From: Candidatus Parcubacteria bacterium
GTDB lineage: Bacteria > Patescibacteriota > Patescibacteriia > UBA9934 > GWF2-40-263
Direction of reading: 5' to 3'
DNA: 36,242 nt
Assembly: GCA_016882235.1 (NCBI GenBank)
Contig: VGKU01000003.1
Location: 1 to 36,242, forward strand
The position numbers and the translations under genes were made by a program. Each line of letters begins with the position of its first letter. Position 1 is the stretch's first letter. This document shows positions 9,242 to 17,018 of the stretch, piece by piece. The notes under the pieces are model-generated. The model made no database searches, was not told the DNA's origin, and saw only the letters and a program-made list of their open reading frames with translations.

Positions 9242-10915
9242 TTATGGTTGTGTCGGCGCGTCTGTGCCAAATCCACCGCCTCTCTCACCCCCTCCGTTAT
9301 TTGCCGGACCCGGTGGAAACCCGCGTCCGCCAAATCCACCCTCTCCGCCAAATCCACCACCAGGCGCACCCCCACTGCCCGGTGTCCCTTCCATCCTCGG
9401 GCCTGGCTGAAATCTCGGCGTACCACCCATCTCACCCGCGTCTGCCGAACCCGGAGTTGGCTCCTGTCTTTGTCCAGGTGCCTCGCGTTTTTCTATCATA
9501 CCCCGCGGTTGTTCATTTGGCCGTTCCATCATCTCGCCACGCCTCTCCGTAACCTCTTCCCGTCTTTCCGGCATTTTTTCCTCCGGTTTTACATTTTCCT
9601 CGCGTCGTTCCATGGTCTCTTGGCGTCTGTCCATCATCTCCCCTTGCGGTTTTCGCATCTCCCCTTGCGGTTTCATCATTTCTCCGCGCTGTTCTTTCGC
9701 TTCTGTACGTATATTCTCACTCCCCCTTTTTTGCTCCTTGATCATTTCACGTCGTTCTAAGACTTCTTGTTTTTCCTCTTTGCGCTCGTTCCTGATGTTC
9801 TCAAATCGTTCACCCATCTCGCCTCTTCTTTCACCCCCCTGTTCAAACTCCGGCGGCTGGCCCATCATCCGCTCATCAAACGGCTCGCCCATCGTCGGCT
9901 GATCTCCCTCAAACCGCCCTTCCATCTCAAACCGTGGTCGAAACTCCGGCCGTTCCTGCAACCGCTCCAGGGCTTCCGCCGCGTCCTTGTCACCATCCTG
10001 CGCGCGCTGTTTAAAATCTTCAAATGTGCGTTCAAACTTTTGCGTAAATTCCATCCTCATTCGTTCCCCTTCCTCTTGCCGCATCCGGATTTCCCCTTGG
10101 CGGTTTGCCTTAAACGCTTCCAACTTGCCAATCGCCGCTTCATCGCCTCCTCGCGCCGCGTCAAACAGGACGCGCGCCTCTTGCGACCTTTGGTGCACTT
10201 CCTGCGCGTGTTCTTCCATACGCATCTTCACTTCTTTTAAATGTTCGCGCACTTCCGCCGGCACGCGCTCGTTCGTTATGGCGTTTTCCAGTCGGCTCTG
10301 TTCCTGCGCGAATTGGTCGCGGAATTCAAGTACGGTTTCCAGTTGGTCATCTGCTTTTTGTTCTATGCGATCCATGATTTCCTGTTGGCGTTCAAACTGG
10401 ACGGCTTGGTTGCGCAATAAACGCTCAACGCCGCCATTGCCGTCTTCCAGGGCCTTTTCTTGATGTTGTTGCGCGCGCTGGATAAACTTGCCAGCTTTTT
10501 CCAGCATCTTTTTCGCTTTTTCTCGTGCCTTTTCATCGTCCGCTTGTTCAAATACTTTTTCCGCGATGAGCATGCGCTCTTCGGCGAACTTGATCGCCTT
10601 TTCCGCTTTTTTGGCTGGGTCGCGTGTGACGGCCAGCGAGACGCGCTCTTTTAGGCCGCGCCAGAATAATCCAAAACCGGACGGGGCTGTTTGTGGCTCG
10701 TCCACCTCGATGCCGTCATAGCTCGGCTGGACCTGCTCGGCTTCTTGGGCGAGCGCTTCAATATCCCCGTCAAAGGCTTCTCCTCCTTCACTGGACGCCT
10801 CGCTCTGTCCATTGAGCGCGCTGTCCGTTTGCGCTTCCTGGGCGAAAGCGCCGGTGGCTCCTACAAACATCATCGCAAGGATGAGCGGGAGCGTAGACAC
10901 GTATCGGCTAGTCAT
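9242..10915 (-). CDS. secreted DUF5667-like coiled-coil protein with a Met/Arg/Glu then Gly-rich low-complexity C-terminus
   Basis: Signal peptide, GLKERVSLAVTRDPAKKAEKAIKFAEERMLIAEK block, then GEMM/RRE repeats and a GGFGGEGGFGGRGFPPGP tail. Confidence 0.8.
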   Translation of the reverse strand: MTSRYVSTLPLILAMMFVGATGAFAQEAQTDSALNGQSEASSEGGEAFDGDIEALAQEAEQVQPSYDGIEVDEPQTAPSGFGLFWRGLKERVSLAVTRDPAKKAEKAIKFAEERMLIAEKVFEQADDEKAREKAKKMLEKAGKFIQRAQQHQEKALEDGNGGVERLLRNQAVQFERQQEIMDRIEQKADDQLETVLEFRDQFAQEQSRLENAITNERVPAEVREHLKEVKMRMEEHAQEVHQRSQEARVLFDAARGGDEAAIGKLEAFKANRQGEIRMRQEEGERMRMEFTQKFERTFEDFKQRAQDGDKDAAEALERLQERPEFRPRFEMEGRFEGDQPTMGEPFDERMMGQPPEFEQGGERRGEMGERFENIRNERKEEKQEVLERREMIKEQKRGSENIRTEAKEQRGEMMKPQGEMRKPQGEMMDRRQETMERREENVKPEEKMPERREEVTERRGEMMERPNEQPRGMIEKREAPGQRQEPTPGSADAGEMGGTPRFQPGPRMEGTPGSGGAPGGGFGGEGGFGGRGFPPGPANNGGGERGGGFGTDAPTQP

Positions 10916-10969
10916 ATCGGAACATGGTAGCATGGAGGTGGCGCAGAGAGTAGTGGACTTTGAAAACGT

Positions 10970-10999
10970 GGGCTCACTTGGCGCGGAGCCCGTTCAAGT
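10970..10999. other. possible H-type pseudoknot
   Basis: GGGCTC(10970-10975)/GAGCCC(10986-10991) and ACTTG(10976-10980)/CAAGT(10995-10999) interleave; same topology on either strand. Confidence 0.3.
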
Positions 11000-11200
11000 G
11001 AATCTCGTCGACTGTGGTAGTGGTCTCTCTTAAGGGATTTGAACATTCACAGAACGCATGGCGAAAATAAAAAACCGCGATCTGCGGGTGAAAGCCAACA
11101 AGGTGTAGGGAAAACAAATGAGCGTGGGTGCCTTGCACCCCCAGGAGACTGCCAGCCCGGTCAAGCGACTCTCGTTGTCTTTTGCAGAGGTCTGTGTGGT

Positions 11201-11467
11201 TCAAGAAAAAGTGGCTGACTGTTTCTTCTTCTTGTTCCAAGACGAAGAAGGGTGCTGACCCGGAACGACTGGACGGCCGCCGGAGTGCCCCAACTTACAG
11301 CGCCGTCCCATGGCGCCGCCGCGGCAGTAGATGCACACATGTGCGGAAGATGGCTTCTGCATATCTTGAGAGGGACTTTTGCCAAAGTCTATTTCGCGGT
11401 GATCGTTCTCGGGCTTGGCTACTCCTTGTTTCATCAGTGGTTTGCCCAAGCGAGAGACCGATAGCAT
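11201..11467 (-). CDS. possible small zinc-binding protein (88 aa)
   Basis: AHVCIYCRGGAMGRRCKLGHSGGRP (CxxC...C...H) in an otherwise unassigned gap. Confidence 0.45.
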   Translation of the reverse strand: MLSVSRLGKPLMKQGVAKPENDHREIDFGKSPSQDMQKPSSAHVCIYCRGGAMGRRCKLGHSGGRPVVPGQHPSSSWNKKKKQSATFS

Positions 11468-11479
11468 CGAAAGCGCCTT

Positions 11480-11508
11480 TTGCAGAGATCCCTAAGGTTA
11501 TTTACAAT
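11480..11508 (+). promoter_or_regulatory. sigma70-like promoter
   Basis: TTGCAG-N17-TACAAT. Confidence 0.5.
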
Positions 11509-11523
11509 TCAGTAGAACATAAA

Positions 11524-11727
11524 ATGGTAATTATGTCCAGTTTGAAGTTCATGCGTGATGTGTCGTGGGATGAAGTGTTCGCGGAATGGAAGGCGCACGA
11601 AGGGGCGGATCCAGTGTGGCAGGCGTTCGCGCGGGAGGAGAAGGGATGGGAGAGTTGGGAGGCGTGGAGGACGCACCAGGCTGCGCAGTTTGGGCGGGGG
11701 AGCGGAAATGGAAGCTCTCTGAGTTGA
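11524..11727 (+). CDS. N-terminal half of a split gene, W-rich
   Basis: MVIMSSLKFMRDVSWDEVFAEWKAHEGADPVWQAFAREEKGWESWEAWRTHQAAQFGRGSGNGSSLS*; stop overlaps the next ATG as TGATG. Confidence 0.6.
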   Translation: MVIMSSLKFMRDVSWDEVFAEWKAHEGADPVWQAFAREEKGWESWEAWRTHQAAQFGRGSGNGSSLS

Positions 11728-12101
11728 TGCGGCCAAACGAGGACGTTCCGAAGATGCGCATGGGTCTGTTTCCCGGCTGGCAGAAGCAGTACCAAGACAA
11801 GAACGTCCATACGTTTGAAGATTTGGTGCGCGACCATACCGCGTGGGTGCGCGCGAACAGCGGCGTGCGTTCGCGTCTCGCGGATTTTCCGCAGGCAACG
11901 CAGTTTATCGGTTTGTATTTGAAACAAGACGATGTGATCGTCCTGTATGAAGGGCATTATCGCGCGGCGGCCGTGGCGCTTGCGGTCTATGACGGTCGCC
12001 CGATACCATTTTTGCAAAATCCGACCATCGCGCTGACGGTCGTGGAGGGAGATGCCAAGCCCTTGCTTGACCATCTATTCGCGCACAAGAGCGAGGCGTG
12101 A
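11727..12101 (+). CDS. C-terminal half of a split gene, ParB-like/DGHR-type small domain (inferred)
   Basis: MRPNEDVPKMRMGLFPGWQKQYQDKNVHTFEDLV...; conserved-looking sequence continues upstream in this frame (WAGERKWKLSEL). Confidence 0.6.
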   Translation: MRPNEDVPKMRMGLFPGWQKQYQDKNVHTFEDLVRDHTAWVRANSGVRSRLADFPQATQFIGLYLKQDDVIVLYEGHYRAAAVALAVYDGRPIPFLQNPTIALTVVEGDAKPLLDHLFAHKSEA

Positions 12102-12213
12102 GCGATTGACACATCTTCTCATTGCCGCGCGAGAAAAATTCGTCATGCACGCTTCTGATTGACGCTCCGGCCTTGGCCACGGGATGACCATGATCCGAGA
12201 GATTCTCAGTGGA

Positions 12214-12243
12214 TTGACGAGATCATCGCCAAGCTGGTATGGT
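12214..12243 (+). promoter_or_regulatory. candidate promoter of the hpt-like gene
   Basis: TTGACG-N18-TATGGT. Confidence 0.4.
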
Positions 12244-12273
12244 GGTGACCTCTTTTGCGCAAGGGAGGACGCT

Positions 12274-12835
12274 GTGTATCAGGAGAGAGTGTTGTTTAGC
12301 GAGAAGGAGATTCAAGATCGCGCGCGCGCTCGCGCAGGAGATCAGCCGCGACTACGAGGGTAAGTCCGTGGTCCTTGTTGGCCTCCTCAAGGGCGCATTC
12401 ATGTTCCTGCGCGACCTCGGGGTCGCGTTGGAGCGGATTCGCGGGGAAGGCCGGGGCGTGCACGAAGTGTACATTGAGTTTTTGAGCGTCGGCTCCTACG
12501 GCGGCGGCCACGAGTCTGGCACGCTCAAACTGGACCTGGACATCCGCTACGCGGTCAGGGGCAAGCATGTCATCCTCGTGGAGGATGTCGCCGACACCTG
12601 CAACACGCTCGCGTGGGTGGTGGAGCACCTCCAGAAGAAGGAGCCGGCGTCATTGCGCGTGTGCGTGCTGATTGAGAAGTCGGACGCGCATCGGTACTTG
12701 GTTGCGTTGCATTACGTCGGGTTTGCCCGTGATCGTCTCCCGTTTCTGGGCGGCTACGGGTTGGACGATGATGGCGCGCGCCGGTGCGATCTGAACATCT
12801 TCGAGATCCCGTCCAAGGCGCCGACTGCGGAGTGA
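12274..12835 (+). CDS. hpt: hypoxanthine phosphoribosyltransferase-like gene, frameshifted near its 5' end
   Basis: Frame 1 gives VYQERVLFSEKEIQDRARA; frame 2 gives ALAQEISRDYEGKSVVLVGLLKGAFMFLRDL...VILVEDVADTCNTL. Together they rebuild a normal HPRT N-terminus. Confidence 0.7.
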
Positions 12836-12853
12836 GCGATCGCTCCGTTTTTT
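12828..12853 (+). terminator. terminator with the hpt stop codon in its loop
   Basis: CGGAG...CTCCG followed by T6; TGA at 12833-12835. Confidence 0.75.
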
Positions 12854-12885
12854 GTTTCATCTTAATCATCGTGGCCCGTCCTGTG

Positions 12886-13230
12886 TGTCATCCTGAGCGA
12901 GGGTTGCGGTACCCCCTGTGTCAGCCTGAGCGAGCGTGTACTGCCCGTTGTCATCCCGAGCGAGCGTTCCTGTGCCCCCTGTGTCATCCGAAGCGAGCGT
13001 GTACTGCCCGTTGTCATCCCGAGCGAGCGTTTATCATTTAGCCGAGGGATCTCCTGTGAATGCGAGATCCCTCCACTCGCCCCGGCGTTGCCGGGGCTCG
13101 GTCGGGATGACAAGAAAAAGCTATGTCGGGCTCGGCCGGGATGACAGGAAAAAACTCTGCCGGTGCTCGCTCCTCAGGATGACAGGAAAAAGGTGTCGGC
13201 CTTGAGACCGGACACAGAATGACAGCAGGA
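12886..13230. repeat. REP-like array: TGTCATCC units on the left, GGATGACA units on the right
   Basis: TGTCAKCC starts at 12886, 12919, 12949, 12982 and 13012; inverted GRATGACA copies at about 13104-13223; inner stems GGGATCTC/GAGATCCC and CCCCGGC/GCCGGGG. Confidence 0.85.
12919..13031 (+). repeat. 63-bp tandem duplication inside the REP-like array
   Basis: TGTCAGCCTGAGCGAGCGTGTACTGCCCGTTGTCATCCCGAGCGAGCGTT... recurs at 12982 with few changes. Confidence 0.8.
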
Positions 13231-13234
13231 AATA

Positions 13235-13264
13235 AAAACGCGTGAACACATTTCGTGTTCACGC
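13235..13264 (-). terminator. terminator of the minus-strand gene, stop codon within the stem
   Basis: GCGTGAACAC-ATTTC-GTGTTCACGC perfect stem; T-rich on the minus strand. Confidence 0.8.
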
Positions 13265-13768
13265 AGTGTGGGGCATCGCCCGCATGATGGCGTCGCCCGT
13301 ACAGGCGTGGAGCTTGTCCCAGGACGAGCAGTGCGGGTCGCCGCAATGTTCCTTCTCCGGAGCAGAGAGCGCGCCGCAGTCCAGACATCGCCACTGGGCA
13401 TGGTCGCCCACGATCCCGAGCGCCGCGCGGGCAAGACCGACTCCGCGCAAACGAGTGAACTCGATCCACCAGGTCGTGAGCAGGAGTCCGCGACGAACGC
13501 TCGAGCGGGTGCGCCGCCCCAACAAGATCGGCAGATCGCGCACACCCTCGGGCGTGACAACCGTCGTTGCTCCGTGTTCCTCAAAGTGGAAGCGCTGTGC
13601 TCCTCCTTCGCGCAGGACATGGATAAACCCGGACAGGAGGGCCCGAAGGGGTGGCGGCAGGTCCTGCAGAGCAACCGTCGTTCCAAAGGGGCCGTGAAGG
13701 TGCGTCCATCCGAGTTCGTCGGTATCCAGCTTGATCGTCAGCCGGAGCCGCGGTTCGCTGTTCTCCAT
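13259..13768 (-). CDS. hypothetical protein with C-terminal zinc-ribbon-like motif
   Basis: MENSEPRLRLTIKLDTDELGW...WRCLDCGALSAPEKEHCGDPHCSSWDKLH. Confidence 0.75.
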   Translation of the reverse strand: MENSEPRLRLTIKLDTDELGWTHLHGPFGTTVALQDLPPPLRALLSGFIHVLREGGAQRFHFEEHGATTVVTPEGVRDLPILLGRRTRSSVRRGLLLTTWWIEFTRLRGVGLARAALGIVGDHAQWRCLDCGALSAPEKEHCGDPHCSSWDKLHACTGDAIMRAMPHTA

Positions 13769-13774
13769 ATTTTT

Positions 13775-13782
13775 AGTATAAT
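13775..13782. promoter_or_regulatory. overlapping divergent -10 boxes (AGTATAAT)
   Basis: TATAAT on + (13777-13782) and TATACT on - (13780-13775), each 6-7 nt from an ATG. Confidence 0.55.
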
Positions 13783-15187
13783 GCATCCTATGCTTGGGCG
13801 CATTACCGAAAAAACATTTTACCAATTCCTCAAGTGTCCCAACTGGGTCTATTTGGGCGCACACGCGTTTGAAAAGCGCGTCCATGCTCCGCTCATGGAG
13901 CGTTTAATGGACGACGGATTGATCCACGAAAAAGAGCGCGAGTTGATTTCGGATCGCGAAGATTTGGTCGAAGTCACCGCCGAGGATCCGGAGGAGGCGC
14001 ACCGCCAAACCCTCGTGTTCATGCGCGAGGGGCGCGGCACGATTTACCGTGGTGTGCTCATGGACAAGCATTGGGTCGGACATCCGGACCTGCTGGAAAG
14101 AGTAGAGGGTCGCTCTGCGCTCGGGGATTATTACTATGTCGCTGTGGATTTGAAACGGTCGCGTTTCCTCCGCGATGAGTTTAAATTTCAAGGATGTTTC
14201 TACGCGGCCCTGCTAGCTCGCATCCAAAAAGTGAAACCCTTGCAGGGATATGTCATCAACCCGGACGGGCTGGTGATGAGCTATCACATCGGCGCATTTG
14301 AAGGCGAGTTTGACCTGACGCTTGATGAAATAGAAAAAATCATGGCCGGGCAAAAGCCGCCGCATTTCGTCACCTCCGGCTGTAAACAATCACCGTGGTT
14401 TTCCGAGTGCGTCGGCGAAGCGCAAGCGTGCGACGAGATCTCACTGCTCAACCGGGTTTGGCGCAAAGAAGTGTCTCTGCTTGAACAGGCCGGTGTGAAA
14501 ACGATCACGCAGTTGTCGCTGATGTCTGTGACGGATTTGGAGCGCACAGCGCCGGAGGTCAGCCCCGCGCGCTTGGAAATCATGCGCGACCAGGCCGTGG
14601 CCATCACAGAACACCGGCACATCGTGCGCCGCGCGGTCGCCCTGCCGGAGGCGCGAACCGAGCTCTATTTTGATATTGAGAGCGACCCTCTGCGCGACTT
14701 TGATTACCTGTTTGGTGTCTTGGAAGTAAGGAACGGGGAGGGGCAGTACCATCCGTTTTTCGCCGCCTCGCCGGCGCACGAGAAAGAGATGTGGGAGGAA
14801 TTCGTCGGGTTTATTGAGCGCCACCTGGATTGCCCGATCTATCATTACGGTTGGTTCGAGCAGGAAGTCGTGCACCGCTTTTTACAGCGGTATGGCATCA
14901 GCGCCCTCGCGCGCGAGGCGTTGGAGCGCAACATGGTCGACCTGTTAGAATTGCTCCGTCCCGCGGTTATCTTCCCTCTGTCATTCTATTCGCTCAAGGA
15001 TATTGCTTCGTACGTCGGATACACGTGGCGGTCACAGGACGCTTCGGGGGCGAATTCGGTGATCTGGTTTGAAGAGTGGCTCAAGAACAAGAGTCAGAAG
15101 ATGATGCAAAAGATTTTGGAATACAACGAGGACGACGTGCGCGCAACGTTTCGTTTGCAGAGATGGCTGCGTGAACACGCAACCTAG
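13781..15187 (+). CDS. TM0106-family RecB-like nuclease / RNase H-like domain protein
   Basis: ITEKTFYQFLKCPNWVYL, CKQSPWFSEC, ELYFDIESDPLRDFDYLFGVLE, YHYGWFEQEV, YNEDDVRATFRLQRWL. True start is ATG 13781 or 13790. Confidence 0.85.
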   Translation: MHPMLGRITEKTFYQFLKCPNWVYLGAHAFEKRVHAPLMERLMDDGLIHEKERELISDREDLVEVTAEDPEEAHRQTLVFMREGRGTIYRGVLMDKHWVGHPDLLERVEGRSALGDYYYVAVDLKRSRFLRDEFKFQGCFYAALLARIQKVKPLQGYVINPDGLVMSYHIGAFEGEFDLTLDEIEKIMAGQKPPHFVTSGCKQSPWFSECVGEAQACDEISLLNRVWRKEVSLLEQAGVKTITQLSLMSVTDLERTAPEVSPARLEIMRDQAVAITEHRHIVRRAVALPEARTELYFDIESDPLRDFDYLFGVLEVRNGEGQYHPFFAASPAHEKEMWEEFVGFIERHLDCPIYHYGWFEQEVVHRFLQRYGISALAREALERNMVDLLELLRPAVIFPLSFYSLKDIASYVGYTWRSQDASGANSVIWFEEWLKNKSQKMMQKILEYNEDDVRATFRLQRWLREHAT

Positions 15188-15199
15188 GTTGCCGCCTCT

Positions 15200-15529
15200 A
15201 TGCCTCGCTTCCTTTTCCCGTCTGTTCTCGCGCTCCTCGTCGTCATTGGGTTTTTGTGGTGGGGAACGGGAGGGGGTGAGCCCTCTACCGACCAAAGGCA
15301 AGGCCCCCAGACCACGCACGTGGAGACGCAGGGATTGACCGCGATTTCGTGTGCAGAGGCGGGCGGGACATGGAATCCGTGCGGTAGCGCGTGCCGTGAG
15401 GATCCCGAAGCGGTGTGCATCCAGGTCTGCGTGGAGTTTTGCGAATGCGCGGGCGCGGCAGAGTGTCCAGACGGGTACGCCTGCGGCGGGTTCGTGGAAG
15501 GGACAGGCGTCTGCAAGCCCGTGCCATAA
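15200..15529 (+). CDS. small secreted/anchored Cys-rich protein
   Basis: N-terminal TM, then SCAEAGGTWNPCGSACREDPEAVCIQVCVEFCECAGAAECPDGYACGG. Confidence 0.75.
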   Translation: MPRFLFPSVLALLVVIGFLWWGTGGGEPSTDQRQGPQTTHVETQGLTAISCAEAGGTWNPCGSACREDPEAVCIQVCVEFCECAGAAECPDGYACGGFVEGTGVCKPVP

Positions 15530-15587
15530 GGTCCTCTCCGCAGACAAGGTTCAGACACCTGACTAAGGCACTTGATGTAATTATCGT

Positions 15588-16523
15588 ATGGTGAAATCGG
15601 TTCGGAATTGTGCCGAGGGGATCATTCTCCTGATTGTCTTTGCCGCCGCGACCTATTCCCAACACGACGCGATTTTTGAATGGCTGCGTGTCCACACGGC
15701 GCCACCCTTGCCGCCGGCGGTGGAGTATAGAGACGCACCGTCCGCTGTGGTCAGCGAGCCGCCTGCGTCTGCCACAAGCGATCCACTTACGTCTGCCACA
15801 AGCGATCCTCCCACTTCTGTCATCCTGAGCGAATCGCAGGCGAGCGAAGGATCTCAAACCTTCACAGATCCTTCGGCACCTGCAGTGTCTCAGAATGACA
15901 TGGACGCGGAAATTGTTTCCGTGCCGGAGCCGGCTCTGCCCCTTTCCTACAACCTTGCCATTCCGTTTACCCCGCAGGCACCAAACGAACAGTGGGGCGA
16001 ACCGTACAAGGAAGCCTGCGAGGAGGCATCGCTTTTTATGGTGCATCAGTATTACCAAGGGATGCGCGAAGGACGCATCAGCGCGGACGAGGCGGACAAG
16101 GAGATCAAAAACATCGTGGCGTTTGAAATGGAATTGTTCGGCGCGTATGAAGATACCACAACCGAGCAAACCGGTACGCTCGCCGAAATGATGTACGGCT
16201 ACGAGCGAGTGGAGACGATTGACAATCCGACGGTTGAGCAGATCAAAGCGCATGTCGCCGCGGGCCATCCGGTGATCGTGCCGGCCGCCGGCCGCTTGCT
16301 TGGCAACCCGTACTTTACCGCACCCGGTCCCCTCTACCACATGCTCGTCGTGCGTGGGTACACGCAGGACGGCCGATTCATCACCAACGACCCTGGCACC
16401 AAGCGCGGCGAAGCCTACCTGTACGATTTTGACACGCTGATGAACGCCATGCATGATTGGAACGACGGTGGAGAAATAACGAAGGGGAAGAAAGTGGTGT
16501 TGGTGATTTTTCCGAATTCCTGA
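15588..16523 (+). CDS. C39-like peptidase domain protein with repetitive linker
   Basis: N-terminal TM; SYNLAIPFTPQAPNEQWGEPYKEACEEASLFMVHQYYQG; GHPVIVPAAGRLLGNPYF...YHMLVVRGYTQDG. Confidence 0.85.
   Translation: MVKSVRNCAEGIILLIVFAAATYSQHDAIFEWLRVHTAPPLPPAVEYRDAPSAVVSEPPASATSDPLTSATSDPPTSVILSESQASEGSQTFTDPSAPAVSQNDMDAEIVSVPEPALPLSYNLAIPFTPQAPNEQWGEPYKEACEEASLFMVHQYYQGMREGRISADEADKEIKNIVAFEMELFGAYEDTTTEQTGTLAEMMYGYERVETIDNPTVEQIKAHVAAGHPVIVPAAGRLLGNPYFTAPGPLYHMLVVRGYTQDGRFITNDPGTKRGEAYLYDFDTLMNAMHDWNDGGEITKGKKVVLVIFPNS
15766..15813 (+). repeat. 24-bp tandem repeat in the linker coding region
   Basis: CGTCTGCCACAAGCGATCC at 15766 and 15790 (encodes SATSDP twice). Confidence 0.75.
15818..15900 (+). 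repeat. in-frame REP-like palindromic element within the C39-like gene
   Basis: TGTCATCCTGAG...CTCAGAATGACA termini (11/12 complementary), inner GAAGGATCT/AGATCCTTC perfect; encodes SVILSESQASEGSQTFTDPSAPAVSQND. Confidence 0.85.
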
Positions 16524-16544
16524 CGAGTAAACGGGGCGGGTTCT

Positions 16545-17018
16545 ATGGATTATCTTCTTGGTGGTTCGCTTGGCGCGCTCGTTGCCCTCCTGTTCGCCAT
16601 TCCGGCGATCGTGCTTGAAGTGAAACGCGGCGTAGGCCCGAGCGATGCGCCGCTCATCGTGGACGCGCGTCAAATTTTTGGCCGTCAACTGAAACGGCGT
16701 GAAGCGTTTCTCGTGGGACTCCTCATCCACATCCTGTTCGGCTTTCTGTTTGGCCTCTTGTATGTTGTGTTCGTTCTGCGCGGCTGGTTGTTCAACACCC
16801 ACGCGCCCTACACCCTTGTTTCCCTGATCGTGTATGCGCTCTTGAGTTGGATGGTGGCAGGCCTCGTGATCTATCCTGCGCTCGGTATGGGCCTGTTCGC
16901 GCGCCGTGAAGGAAAGGACGTGTGGATAGAAACGATTGTGTCGCACCTCCTGCTCGGCATCGCGCTGTGGTTGCTCGTCCAATATTTTCAGCCGCCGTTT
17001 TTCATCGTCCCGACATGA
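16545..17018 (+). CDS. integral membrane protein, unknown
   Basis: Four hydrophobic segments; stop overlaps the xseA start (ATGA). Confidence 0.75.
   Translation: MDYLLGGSLGALVALLFAIPAIVLEVKRGVGPSDAPLIVDARQIFGRQLKRREAFLVGLLIHILFGFLFGLLYVVFVLRGWLFNTHAPYTLVSLIVYALLSWMVAGLVIYPALGMGLFARREGKDVWIETIVSHLLLGIALWLLVQYFQPPFFIVPT

Noticed and set aside
10934-11060. tRNA or tmRNA suggested by GGAGGTGGCGCAGAGAGTAG, GTTCAAGT and GGGATTTGAAC strings
   Set aside because: T-arm and acceptor stems do not pair in either orientation and no tag-peptide reading frame or matching 5' half was found.
11252-11464. 70-aa plus-strand ORF with TM-like segment
   Set aside because: Antisense to the more plausible Cys/His-containing minus-strand ORF; GTG start without SD.
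12886-13230. CRISPR array
   Set aside because: Spacing is irregular, units are palindromic and inverted relative to each other, and no cas genes are present.
13268-13780. N-terminal extension of the TM0106-like ORF
   Set aside because: Runs opposite a better-supported zinc-ribbon gene; family homology starts at MLGRITEKTFYQF and the promoter lies at 13777.
15285-16982. 565-aa minus-strand ORF
   Set aside because: Antisense to the C39-like gene, membrane protein and Cys-rich gene, which have recognisable domains; composition (His/Arg-rich) is typical of antisense ORFs in GC-rich DNA.
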